This document shows, one piece after another, positions 56,878-64,000 of a DNA stretch of 64,000 bases. The notes beneath the pieces are model-generated. The model worked only from the letters and a program-made list of their open reading frames with translations, was not told where the DNA came from and did no database searches. A program made the position numbers and the translations under genes. The DNA comes from an uncultured Gammaproteobacteria bacterium (GTDB lineage: Bacteria; Pseudomonadota; Gammaproteobacteria; Steroidobacterales; Foliamicaceae). How positions within the stretch are numbered: position 1 is the first letter of the stretch; every line of letters starts with the position of its first letter. The stretch is taken from positions 1,385,191-1,449,190 of the forward strand of contig OX639965.1 in the NCBI GenBank assembly GCA_951828235.1, read 5' to 3'.

Positions 56878-58248
56878 ATGGAAGCGCGCCTGACCGAAGG
56901 GCCTGTCGGCCGCCATATCTGGGACCTGATGGTCCCGATGATGGTCGGTCTGTTGGCCATGATCTCGTTCGGGTTGGTGGACGCCTGGTTCGTCAGCCGT
57001 CTGGGGCCGCTGCCGCTGGCCGCGGTCAGTTTTACGCAGCCCGTGGGCTTCGTGGTGGCGGCCGTAACAATGGGCATCGGCGTGGGCGCCAGTTCGGTGA
57101 TCGCGCGCTTGCTCGGCCAGGGCGCCAGGCGCCGGGTGCGGCGCATCGCCACCCACGCGTTCATGCTGAGCGGAATGCTGGCCCTGGTGCTGCTGGCGGT
57201 GGGTTGGGTCTTCATGGAAGACATCTTCAGCCTGATGGGCGCCGACGAGACCACCATGCCGATGGTTCGGGACTACATGGAGATCTACCTGGTCGGCCTG
57301 ATCTTCGTGGTGGGGCCCGCAATCGGCGGATCGATACTTCGGGCCCTGGGCGACGCCAAGTCGCCGGGCGTCCTTCTCGCCTTGACTGCTGTCGTCAATG
57401 CGATCCTGGATCCGATTCTGATCTTCGGCCTGTTCGGCTTTCCGCGGCTGGAAGTGCAGGGCGCGGCGCTTGCGACGGTGATCGCCAACCTTATTTCGCT
57501 CGCGGCCATGCTGTTTATCGGTATCCGCCGCGACAAGTTTCTTACCCTGCGCGGCATGAAGCTGATTCTCGATTCGTGGAGCCGTATCCTGCATGTGGGC
57601 CTGTCCGCCACGGCCTCGGGGCTTATGGCGCCGTTGACTTCCGCGTTCGTGGTAGCGATGGTGGCGCGCTTCGGCCAGACCGCGGTGGCCGGATTCGGCG
57701 TCGGTATCCGCACCGAGGCGCTGGCGCTGTTGCCCTTCATGGCGCTGGGCGCGGCGATCGGACCCTTCGTGGGCCAGAACGCGGGAGCGGAGCGAATGGA
57801 CCGGGTGCGTGCGGCCCACAACTGGTGCCTGCGATTTGCCTGTATCTATGGTCTCGCTGTTGCCGCTTTGCTTACCATCTTTGCGGAGCCCATCGTCGGA
57901 CTCTTTACCAGCGACGAGGGCGCCATGCGGGCGGCGGTGACACAACTGCGCATCATTCCCTGGACCTATTGCCTGCTGGGCATGACGATTATCGCCAATA
58001 CCTCCCTGAATGCGCTCGGCAAACCCCTGGCGGCGATGATGGTGTCGCTGTGCCGAACGCTGCTGGTGTATGTGCCGCTCTCATGGCTGCTGGGCCTGTG
58101 GTTCGGGCTGATCGGGGTGTTCTTTGGCGGGGCTCTGGGCAACCTGGTATCCGCTGCCGTTGGCTTTCTGCTCCTGCGGCGCGGGCTGCGTCAGATCGAT
58201 TTGACCGGCGTCCTGCCGGAGGGAATCCGTGGCAAGGCACGCGCATAA
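56878..58248 (+). CDS. MATE-family efflux transporter
   Basis: A 456-aa multidrug and toxin extrusion permease with 12 TM helices in two halves. VGRHIWDLMVPMMVGLLAMISFGLVDAWFVSRLGP is the usual first helix region and HVGLSATASGLMAPLTSAFV starts the second half. It exchanges cations or protons for organic cations. The TRAP binding-protein gene begins inside its last 20 nt, so all four genes to 61032 may be one unit. Confidence 0.88.
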   Translation: MEARLTEGPVGRHIWDLMVPMMVGLLAMISFGLVDAWFVSRLGPLPLAAVSFTQPVGFVVAAVTMGIGVGASSVIARLLGQGARRRVRRIATHAFMLSGMLALVLLAVGWVFMEDIFSLMGADETTMPMVRDYMEIYLVGLIFVVGPAIGGSILRALGDAKSPGVLLALTAVVNAILDPILIFGLFGFPRLEVQGAALATVIANLISLAAMLFIGIRRDKFLTLRGMKLILDSWSRILHVGLSATASGLMAPLTSAFVVAMVARFGQTAVAGFGVGIRTEALALLPFMALGAAIGPFVGQNAGAERMDRVRAAHNWCLRFACIYGLAVAALLTIFAEPIVGLFTSDEGAMRAAVTQLRIIPWTYCLLGMTIIANTSLNALGKPLAAMMVSLCRTLLVYVPLSWLLGLWFGLIGVFFGGALGNLVSAAVGFLLLRRGLRQIDLTGVLPEGIRGKARA

Positions 58249-59224
58249 GGCGCTCATCGCCGCGCTTGCGCTGGCAGCGTGTGCGCCGGCCGGCGGCGAG
58301 GAAACGCTGACCCTGGTCAGTTCCTGGAACCGGCAGATCAATTTTTCGCAGCACGCCCAGCATTACATCGACGCGGTCAACGAACGCGGCCGCGGCGTGG
58401 TGCAGATCAAATTCATCGGCGGCCCCGAAGTCATACCGCAGCGGCAGCTCTTTTACGCCCTGCGGCGCGGCGTGATCGACATGGCGCTGGGGGGCATCAC
58501 CTACTACCTTGGGCTGCTGCCCGAGGGCGATGCCATATTCGCCTCGAACATCGACCCCATGCAGGCGCGTGCCAGCGGCGCGCTGGAGGCCCTGCAGCCC
58601 TACTGGAAGAAGCGCGCCAACGCCCACCTGATCGGCTGGATGCAGTCGGGCATCGGCATCAGCATCTATCTGGCCCGCCGCCCCGAATTCACGCCCGAGG
58701 GAATGCCCGACCTGCGCGGTCTGAAGCTCCGCACCTCGCCGTCCAACCGGGAACTGCTGTACGCGTTCGGGGCCCGCCCGGTGCAGATTGCCCTGCGCGA
58801 AACCTATACCGCCCTGCAGCGCGGCATCGTGGATGGTCTGGCCTTTACCAGCGTGGGTCTTGCGGACCTCGGCGTGGAGGAGTTCGTGCGCTACCGGATC
58901 GATCCGGAGGTGCTCAACCTTTCCATCTGCCTGCAGATCAACCTGGACCGCTGGAACGCCCTTAGCGACCAAGCGCGCCACATCCTGACCGACGAAGCGA
59001 AGAAGTACGCGGTGGAGGCGAATGACTGGTTCCGCGATCTGCGCATCCGCGAATACGCGGAACTGGCCGAGACCGGTTTTGAGGGCGTGCCGGCGCCCGA
59101 TCCGGAGGCCTTTCGCGACCTTGCCCACCAGGTGGTCTGGGAGCGGATGCGCAAGCGGGCGCCGGAATCGGTCGAGGCCCTCAAGCCGCTGTTTTACCCG
59201 GAAGACCGGGGAGGGGAGCGGTAA
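58229..59224 (+). CDS. TRAP transporter substrate-binding protein (DctP family)
   Basis: A 331-aa periplasmic binding protein. The N-terminus has a lipobox-like ALAAC, so it may be a lipoprotein. LRGLKLRTSPSNRELLYAFGARPVQIALRETYTALQRGIVDG is the characteristic ligand-binding stretch (read in parts), with the carboxylate-binding Arg expected in KLRTS. GTG 58229 overlaps the MATE gene by 20 nt and has GGAGGGA upstream. With the next two genes it forms a complete TRAP system for a carboxylate. Confidence 0.88.
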   Translation: MARHAHKALIAALALAACAPAGGEETLTLVSSWNRQINFSQHAQHYIDAVNERGRGVVQIKFIGGPEVIPQRQLFYALRRGVIDMALGGITYYLGLLPEGDAIFASNIDPMQARASGALEALQPYWKKRANAHLIGWMQSGIGISIYLARRPEFTPEGMPDLRGLKLRTSPSNRELLYAFGARPVQIALRETYTALQRGIVDGLAFTSVGLADLGVEEFVRYRIDPEVLNLSICLQINLDRWNALSDQARHILTDEAKKYAVEANDWFRDLRIREYAELAETGFEGVPAPDPEAFRDLAHQVVWERMRKRAPESVEALKPLFYPEDRGGER

Positions 59225-59227
59225 GGC

Positions 59228-59746
59228 GTGTCCGGGGGGATGATCTCCAGGGCCTGGAATGCGCTGGTGAACGGGCTGGTGCTGTTCGCCTGCGCGCTGA
59301 TCGCCGCCGACTGCCTGCTTATCGTGGTGGACGTGACCCTGCGCAATTTCGGGCGGCAGCCGCCCGCGTACACGGTCGCCCTCACCGAGTATTCGCTGCT
59401 CTACATGACGATGGCCGCCGGGCCCTGGCTGGTGCGCGAGCGCGCCTGGATCGTGGTCGAAGTGATTTACCGGCGGACCGCACTCCCTTTGCGGACCAGG
59501 CTGGACAGGCTGATCTTCGGCATCTGCACCCTGGTCAGCGTGATCGTGGCGGTGCTGGCCGGCATCCTTGCGGTGGAAGGCGCCCTGCGGGGCGAAGTGG
59601 AGATCCGTTCTCTCGACATGCCGCGCTGGGCGCTGTTCGCGCCGCTCGCCCTGGGATTCGGCATGATGACCGTGGAGTTTCTGCGCTGTCTGCTGCGCGG
59701 CGACAGCATGGCGCAGACCGAAGCCGACGTGGAGCAGGCGTTCTGA
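59228..59746 (+). CDS. TRAP transporter small permease (DctQ family)
   Basis: A 172-aa membrane protein with four TM helices (for example LVLFACALIAADCLLIVVDVTLRN and LDRLIFGICTLVSVIVAVLAG). GTG 59228 has GGGGAG upstream and follows the binding-protein stop by 3 nt. The stop overlaps the large-permease ATG by one base. DctQ proteins scaffold the transport subunit. Confidence 0.85.
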   Translation: MSGGMISRAWNALVNGLVLFACALIAADCLLIVVDVTLRNFGRQPPAYTVALTEYSLLYMTMAAGPWLVRERAWIVVEVIYRRTALPLRTRLDRLIFGICTLVSVIVAVLAGILAVEGALRGEVEIRSLDMPRWALFAPLALGFGMMTVEFLRCLLRGDSMAQTEADVEQAF

Positions 59747-61032
59747 TGACGGCGGGGATTGCCGTTTTCTTCCTGGTCATCGCCTTCATGGCGATGGGCG
59801 TGCCCGTGGCGTTCGCCTTCCTGGCCGCCAACCTGCTCGGCGCCTGGATGATCATGGGCGACTTGTACGGGCCGCTGCAGGTCGTCGACAACTCGACCAG
59901 CCTGATCACCAGCTTCACGTTGGTGGCCGTGCCGATGTTCGTTTTCATGGGCGCGCTGCTGTTCCATTCCGGGCTGGCGCTCAGGGTGTTCGATGCGCTG
60001 GAGACGCTGTTTGGCCGGCTCCCGGCGCGTCTGAGCTACATCACGGTCGCCGGGGGCTCCACCTTCTCCACGCTGACCGGTTCGACCATGGCCAATACCG
60101 CGATGCTCGGCTCACTGATGATTCCCGAGATGACTCGCCGCGGCTATGCGCCGCACATGTCGATCGGCCCCATCATCGGCACCGGCGGACTGGCCATGCT
60201 GATCCCACCGTCCTCGCTGGGCGTGCTCCTGGGGAGTCTTGCGGGTCTGAACATCGGCGCGCTCCTGATCGCAGGGATTATTCCCGGACTCGTGCTTGCG
60301 GTCGGCTACAGCCTGGTCATTTATCTTCAGGCGCGACTGAACCCGTCCAGCGCGCCCAGTTACGGCGTGCAGCGGGTCCCCGTGCGCCAGCGCCTGCGGC
60401 TGCTGGTGTTCAACATTCTGCCGCTGGGCCTGGTCGTGTTCTGCGTTGTGGGCTTCATCGTGCTCGGATGGGCCACGCCGTCGGAAGCGGCCGCCTTCGG
60501 GGCGCTCAGCGTGGCCGCCCTGGCCGCGCTGGCGCGCAAGCTGACAATCAAGGCACTCCGGTCCGCCCTGACGAGCACCGTCCGCATTTCCGGCATGGTG
60601 TTCCTGCTGATCCTGAGTTCGTCGGTGTTCAGCCAGCTGATGGCGTTCTCGGGCGCCAGCACCGCGGTCGTGGACTGGTCGATAGGAATGGAGGCCGGTC
60701 CGTACGCCAAGCTGTTGATGATGTTCGCCCTGATGCTGGTGCTGGGCATGTTCATGGACCAGATCTCGATTCTGCTGCTCACGATCCCGGTGTTCTTTCC
60801 GCTGGCCGCGTCGATGGGTTTCGATGCAGTCTGGTTCGGGGTTGTGGTGCTGTTGGCCCTGGAGATGAGCCTGACCACGCCGCCCTTCGGGCTTTTGCTG
60901 TTCCTGATGCAGAGCGTCGCGCCCAGGGGGACTACGCTGGGGCAGGTGATCCGCGCCGCGCTTCCCTACCTGGCCTGCGATGCCCTGCTGCTGGGCGTGC
61001 TGATCCTGTTCCCCGCCATCACCCTGCGCTGA
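59746..61032 (+). CDS. TRAP transporter large permease (DctM family)
   Basis: A 428-aa permease with about 12 TM helices and reentrant loops, the sodium-coupled transport subunit. MGVPVAFAFLAANLLGA, GGSTFSTLTGSTMANTAMLGSLMIPEM, IIGTGGLAMLIPPSS and MDQISILLLTIPVFFP are family hallmarks. It ends 2 bp before the convergent methyltransferase stop. Confidence 0.9.
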   Translation: MTAGIAVFFLVIAFMAMGVPVAFAFLAANLLGAWMIMGDLYGPLQVVDNSTSLITSFTLVAVPMFVFMGALLFHSGLALRVFDALETLFGRLPARLSYITVAGGSTFSTLTGSTMANTAMLGSLMIPEMTRRGYAPHMSIGPIIGTGGLAMLIPPSSLGVLLGSLAGLNIGALLIAGIIPGLVLAVGYSLVIYLQARLNPSSAPSYGVQRVPVRQRLRLLVFNILPLGLVVFCVVGFIVLGWATPSEAAAFGALSVAALAALARKLTIKALRSALTSTVRISGMVFLLILSSSVFSQLMAFSGASTAVVDWSIGMEAGPYAKLLMMFALMLVLGMFMDQISILLLTIPVFFPLAASMGFDAVWFGVVVLLALEMSLTTPPFGLLLFLMQSVAPRGTTLGQVIRAALPYLACDALLLGVLILFPAITLR

Positions 61033-61034
61033 CG

Positions 61035-61763
61035 CTATTCGGCAGGCTTGGTGAGCTTGTAGAGCACCCGGTCGGTCTTGCCGCGGATCGCGGGGTCGAA
61101 CACCATGATGGTGTGGTCATCGTCCGGGTTGCGCAGCAGGTCCGAGCTTTCCATCTCAAAGCCGGCGGCCTCGATTATCGGCAACGCTCGCGCCACATCG
61201 AGACGATGCAGGCTGGTATTGTCCCTGTCGGAGTCGCCGTAGTGGTCGACCACGCCGAGTACCCCGCCGGGCTTCAGCAAGGCCTTCACCGCGGCCAGCA
61301 ATTCCGCAACGTCCTCGTCGCTTCCGAAATTGTGGCGGTCGTGCAGGTTCAGGGCGGTAAGTGCGGCATCCAGCGAGCCGGGCTCAAGGCCGGTGTCATT
61401 CTCATCGCGGTCGAGGCGGATCACGTTCGGCAGACGGTTGTCCGCGAGCCGGGCCGTAATGGCCTTGTCGTAGGCGCCGTCATTGAAGCCCAGGAGCATG
61501 GGAGGGTTCTGGGCATAAACAGTGCCTTCCGGCCCCACGGCCACTGAGAGCACCTCGGTGTACCAGCCGCCCGATGCAAGCAGGTCCATAACGGTCATCC
61601 CGGGTTCAACGCCGAGAAAGGCAAGCACTTCGGCCGGCCTCCGGGCCGTGTCCCGCGCCTTGTCTTCATAGGCACGGCCGCTCGCGGCCAATTGCTCCGC
61701 CAGGTCTGCGGATGCCGACATCGAGATCAGGGTCATCAGGGCCACCCCAAACAACTTCTTCAT
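61035..61763 (-). CDS. Exported methyltransferase-like protein (COG4798 type)
   Basis: A 242-aa protein with a Sec signal peptide (KKLFGVALMTLISMSASA). VEPGMTVMDLLASGGWYTEVLSVAVG is a SAM-binding motif I region, and LLKPGGVLGVVDHYGD fits the later strands. Such exported methyltransferase-like proteins are known (COG4798); their substrates and cofactor source are not. AGGAGGAA precedes ATG 61763. It is the second exported methyltransferase-like protein in the window. Confidence 0.8.
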   Translation of the reverse strand: MKKLFGVALMTLISMSASADLAEQLAASGRAYEDKARDTARRPAEVLAFLGVEPGMTVMDLLASGGWYTEVLSVAVGPEGTVYAQNPPMLLGFNDGAYDKAITARLADNRLPNVIRLDRDENDTGLEPGSLDAALTALNLHDRHNFGSDEDVAELLAAVKALLKPGGVLGVVDHYGDSDRDNTSLHRLDVARALPIIEAAGFEMESSDLLRNPDDDHTIMVFDPAIRGKTDRVLYKLTKPAE

Positions 61764-61926
61764 TACGGTTCCTCCTACCCCGGATCGGGGGCTGCAGAGT
61801 GTAACGCGATCATGACGCGCTCCGGGAAGTGGGATTTTTTCTGCATTTGCGTACGCACGCTCGTATTGAAGACATGCCTTCCCCTTTTGATCCTGGTTAC
61901 CTATGGAAGACGCCTGTACTTGCGAC

Positions 61927-62070
61927 ATGAGCGAGATAACCATGACGGAAATCGGCGCTCGGCTAGCCGCCGTCGAGCGATTGCAGTACTGGACGCTTGG
62001 CTTGATCGGCGGCCTGATACTGGCTCTTTTGACCGGTGCTTTCGCGGTGATAGCGGGCTTACTGCAGTAG
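61927..62070 (+). CDS. Small single-pass membrane protein, 47 aa
   Basis: SEITMTEIGARLAAVERLQ is a short amphipathic helix, followed by one TM helix (YWTLGLIGGLILALLTGAFA). I do not know its function. ATG 61942 (TEIGARL...) is an alternative start with a GAGCGAG leader. The first 30 nt recur with 26 matches at 63751-63780, in front of the broken HigB gene, so this start region has been copied. About 160 bp upstream hold no other feature. Confidence 0.5.
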   Translation: MSEITMTEIGARLAAVERLQYWTLGLIGGLILALLTGAFAVIAGLLQ

Positions 62071-62086
62071 TAGCAGCGCGGCCCGC

Positions 62087-62194
62087 TCAGGGCTGCATGA
62101 GCTGGCGGACGAGGTCGGCGTTTTCGAAGGTTGAGACATCCTGGTTGATTTCCTCGCCGCGGGCGATTGAGCGGAGCAGGCCTCGCAGGGACTG
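62087..62194 (-). pseudogene. In-frame coding-like tail after the Fic stop codon
   Basis: Directly after the Fic TAG stop (62195-62197) the same minus-strand frame stays open for 35 codons and reads LRGLLRSIARGEEINQDVST then FENADLVRQLMQP before TGA. It looks like the C-terminus of some other protein. It may be a relic of a deleted gene, or a readthrough extension. I do not recognise the family. Confidence 0.3.
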
Positions 62195-63592
62195 CTAATG
62201 CCAGCCCTGCCGCCACGTCCGGTATTTGGCCGGCCGCAAGCGGTAGCGCGCGATGTTGCCTTCGTGGAGGCTCATCAGCTCGGTCTCCACGACTTCGACG
62301 AATCGCGCCTGCTCCGCCGGTGACACCTGCTCTGCAGCACGTTGCCGCGCCAATGCAGTCGCAGCCCTTTTGGCCATTCCCGTGCGCACCACCGACGCCA
62401 CTAGTTCGGCGATCAGCGACCGGTAACGCAAGCGGAACGGGTCCGGCTCACCCAAGGACTGGCGCACTGCCGAGTATCGGGCGCTGGAACGCTCGTAGGC
62501 CCAGACGAACACGTCGCGCAGCAGTTCGACGCTATTCAGCTCGTAAATGGCCAATACGCCGTCGATGTAGGCTCGCACCGGCACGTCCACGAAGGACAGG
62601 GGGCAGAGATTGCCGCGGATCAGCGGGACATTCGCCGCGAGGCGGGAGACCCGCTTGTTGACGTCTTCGAAGCCTCGCAGGTAGGCGAGGTGTACGAGGG
62701 CGAAGAAGGCCTGCTCGAAGGGGTCCGTGATCATGCCCGCGGTATCCAGGATTCTGTCGAAGCATTCATCGATGAGTTGCGGTACTTCCAGCGGTTGGTA
62801 AACCGTGCGGCCGATGCCTACCGGAATGCGCCGCAGGCGCCCGCCCGCCTGCGGGTCGGCAAGCAGGTTGTCTGCGAGCAGGGCGTGCAGATTCAGGACG
62901 GTATACCGATTGAGGCCGATCTCGTCGGCCTGCTCAACGAGCAGCTCAACAGCCGCCTTGTGATTCAGGATCATCTGCGCTTCCAGCGCATCCTTGCCGT
63001 CGGCGGGCTCCCCTAGCTCGAGCAGCCGCTGGGTTTCCAGCAGGGAGTAGGTATTGCCTTCCAGACGGCTGGAGTTCCAGGACAGATCGATCAGCAGGCG
63101 GTTGTAGATCGTTCGCGCGTAGGTTCCGGCCGGGCGCTCGCTGCCGGGCGGGCGACCCATGGCGAGCAGGCGTTGGCGCGTTTCCGCCGGCAAGTAGTGG
63201 GTAACGTTGGGCCGGTAGTCATCGAGAAAGGCGCGCTGGTAGCCCACCGGCCGCCGTTTCTGGATCGGAGCGCGAATCGCTTGCCTGATCGCCTCCGCCT
63301 CTGCCGAGATCGGCACATAGACCTCACCACGCGCCTCGGTGGTCGGCCTGCCCGCGACCGCAGTGAAGCTGCCGGTTTGCGTGACGGGCACGCGATAGCG
63401 ACGGCCCTTGCGCTCCCCTTCGGCGATCAGCCGCTTCTGTTCCACCAGCAGGGCGAGGCGGCGCTGCAGCATCCGCGGCGGCAACTCGAATGACAGTCCC
63501 TCGCGGATGACACTGACCCGCACGCCTTGCGGATGGGCTGCCACGACGGTGAGAATGGCGTCAAGCTCGGGTTCGGGGATCCGCTTCGGCAC
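62195..63592 (-). CDS. Fic-family protein with N-terminal winged helix and an altered catalytic motif
   Basis: A 465-aa Fic protein. Residues about 1-70 look like a winged helix-turn-helix. The inhibitory helix S174-S-R-L-E178-G matches the (S/T)xxxE(G/N) rule. The Fic motif, normally HxFx(D/E)GN(G/K)R, reads R306-G-F-E-D-V-N-K-R314, so the catalytic His is Arg; H301 is nearby. Relatives I recall with LxPFxDVNKR also depart from the consensus, so this may be a subfamily feature. The start is GTG 63592, about 7 nt from the minus-strand -10 box, so the message may be leaderless. AMPylation activity is doubtful. Confidence 0.82.
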   Translation of the reverse strand: MPKRIPEPELDAILTVVAAHPQGVRVSVIREGLSFELPPRMLQRRLALLVEQKRLIAEGERKGRRYRVPVTQTGSFTAVAGRPTTEARGEVYVPISAEAEAIRQAIRAPIQKRRPVGYQRAFLDDYRPNVTHYLPAETRQRLLAMGRPPGSERPAGTYARTIYNRLLIDLSWNSSRLEGNTYSLLETQRLLELGEPADGKDALEAQMILNHKAAVELLVEQADEIGLNRYTVLNLHALLADNLLADPQAGGRLRRIPVGIGRTVYQPLEVPQLIDECFDRILDTAGMITDPFEQAFFALVHLAYLRGFEDVNKRVSRLAANVPLIRGNLCPLSFVDVPVRAYIDGVLAIYELNSVELLRDVFVWAYERSSARYSAVRQSLGEPDPFRLRYRSLIAELVASVVRTGMAKRAATALARQRAAEQVSPAEQARFVEVVETELMSLHEGNIARYRLRPAKYRTWRQGWH

Positions 63593-63599
63593 GTGGCCA

Positions 63600-63677
63600 A
63601 TTATATGTCGCTAAAAGCTCGTATACGACACATAAACTCATTTATACGACGTTAAGAACGTCATAGTGTCGTATAAT
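63600..63677. promoter_or_regulatory. Fic promoter region with repeated TATACGAC sites
   Basis: TATACGAC is at 63622-63629 and 63643-63650 (21-nt period), and its inverse GTCGTATA is at 63668-63675. Between them GACGTT-AAG-AACGTC (63648-63662) is a perfect dyad. On the minus strand TATAAT (63605-63600) is the -10 for the Fic gene, and the first TATACGAC covers its -35. On the plus strand another TATAAT is at 63672-63677. The Fic winged helix is a candidate binder; this is inference. Confidence 0.6.
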
Positions 63678-63750
63678 CTGCTCTTCCAGTCGTAAACGCG
63701 CCCGCCATTTCGGACCTCTGTCCCAGGTTTCTGTCACTTATACTTTCCGC

Positions 63751-63780
63751 ATGACCGAAATATCCATGACGGGAATCGGC
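63751..63780 (+). repeat. Copy of the start of the small membrane-protein gene
   Basis: 26 of 30 nt match 61927-61956, including the double ATG layout (MTEISMTGIG against MSEITMTEIG). Here the frame ends at TGA 63781-63783 and runs out of phase into the HigB remnant. It seems to be a duplicated gene start spliced onto a truncated toxin gene. Confidence 0.5.
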
Positions 63781-63902
63781 TGAAAGCGCTCAAGGGGGAT
63801 CGAAGAGGGTTGTATTCGATCCGAATAAACGATCAGTGGCGCATTGTGTTTCGTTGGCGACATGGGCAGGCGAGCAGTGTGCAGGTCGTTGACTATCACT
63901 GA
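63774..63902 (+). pseudogene. HigB toxin remnant (C-terminal 42 codons)
   Basis: The frame NRLKALKGDRRGLYSIRIND and QWRIVFRWRHGQASSVQVVDYH is the C-terminal half of a HigB/RelE-type mRNA interferase. About 50 N-terminal residues are missing and no in-frame start exists, since the sequence upstream is the copied start region at 63751. The toxin is therefore probably dead, while the antitoxin gene follows 12 nt later. Confidence 0.75.
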
Positions 63903-63914
63903 CCGGAGAAAAAC

Positions 63915-64000
63915 ATGAGCAATCAGCCTTCAAATCCGTTTCATCCAGGCGAAATACTTCTGGAAGAATTCATTGAACCCAAGGGCCTGACTCAGGCGGC
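63915..64000 (+). CDS. higA: HigA-type antitoxin, cut by the window end
   Basis: The first 28 residues, SNQPSNPFHPGEILLEEFIE then PKGLTQA, are the classic start of HigA/XRE antitoxins, just before the helix-turn-helix. CCGGAGAA precedes ATG 63915. It follows a truncated higB, so it may be an orphan antitoxin. Confidence 0.8.
   Translation, partial: MSNQPSNPFHPGEILLEEFIEPKGLTQA

Overview
The window reads as chromosome from an uncultured, high-GC, free-living or host-associated gammaproteobacterium. The evidence is the gene neighbourhood of prfA, a TPR lipoprotein and lolB (an arrangement I know from pseudomonads and relatives), a full-length B12-dependent metH next to metF, three TonB-dependent receptors, a TRAP transporter and many Tat-type signal peptides. 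No rRNA, tRNA or CRISPR array was seen.

Layout. 1-2.5 kb: a tyrosine recombinase behind a consensus promoter, then a DUF4143-type ATPase. 2.7-24.7 kb: an accessory catabolic or export region with five DUF1838-family proteins, a flavin amine oxidase, two alpha/beta hydrolases, a Tat-exported nitrilase-family enzyme, two TonB-dependent receptors, a beta-lactamase-fold protein without its catalytic Ser and Lys, a GMC oxidoreductase, an orphan MacB-type permease, a second DUF4143 ATPase and one complete insertion sequence (about 11012-12671). 24.7-31.7 kb: MFS exporter, metF-metH, prmC. 31.7-42.4 kb: a second accessory block (trans-sulfuration PLP enzyme, third TonB receptor, a beta-lactamase/DUF3089 fusion, a toxin-antitoxin pair, a flavoprotein, a sixth DUF1838 protein, an ornithine-cyclodeaminase-like enzyme and an Asp/Glu-racemase-superfamily enzyme). 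42.4-47.4 kb: prfA, then divergently a TPR lipoprotein, lolB and a Pif1-like helicase with a C-terminal WYL domain. 47.6-51.1 kb: an overlapping three-gene operon (unknown protein, Tat-signal methyltransferase, PQQ dehydrogenase). 51.1-61.0 kb: SulP transporter, two tandem Tat-signal flavoproteins, HAD hydrolase, MATE pump, TRAP transporter. 61.0-64.0 kb: an exported methyltransferase, a small membrane protein, a Fic protein and a broken HigBA pair.

How the genes may work together (inference). Outer-membrane receptors, six exported DUF1838 proteins and many exported oxidoreductases and hydrolases point to uptake and periplasmic turnover of complex small molecules. The substrate cannot be read from the sequence.

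Most unusual signal. Two 133-nt elements, at 30632-30764 and 47390-47522, share a 71-nt core (69/71 identical). Each core is enclosed by a 31-bp inverted repeat. Apart from about 6 bp next to the core the arms are unrelated between the copies, yet each pair is complementary with only one mismatch. A conserved loop with a re-specified stem of fixed length fits no repeat class I can name. Secondary leads are the DUF1838 expansion, an exactly 22-nt-spaced triple repeat before the second DUF4143 ATPase, and a hairpin-rich 135-bp palindrome inside the insertion sequence.
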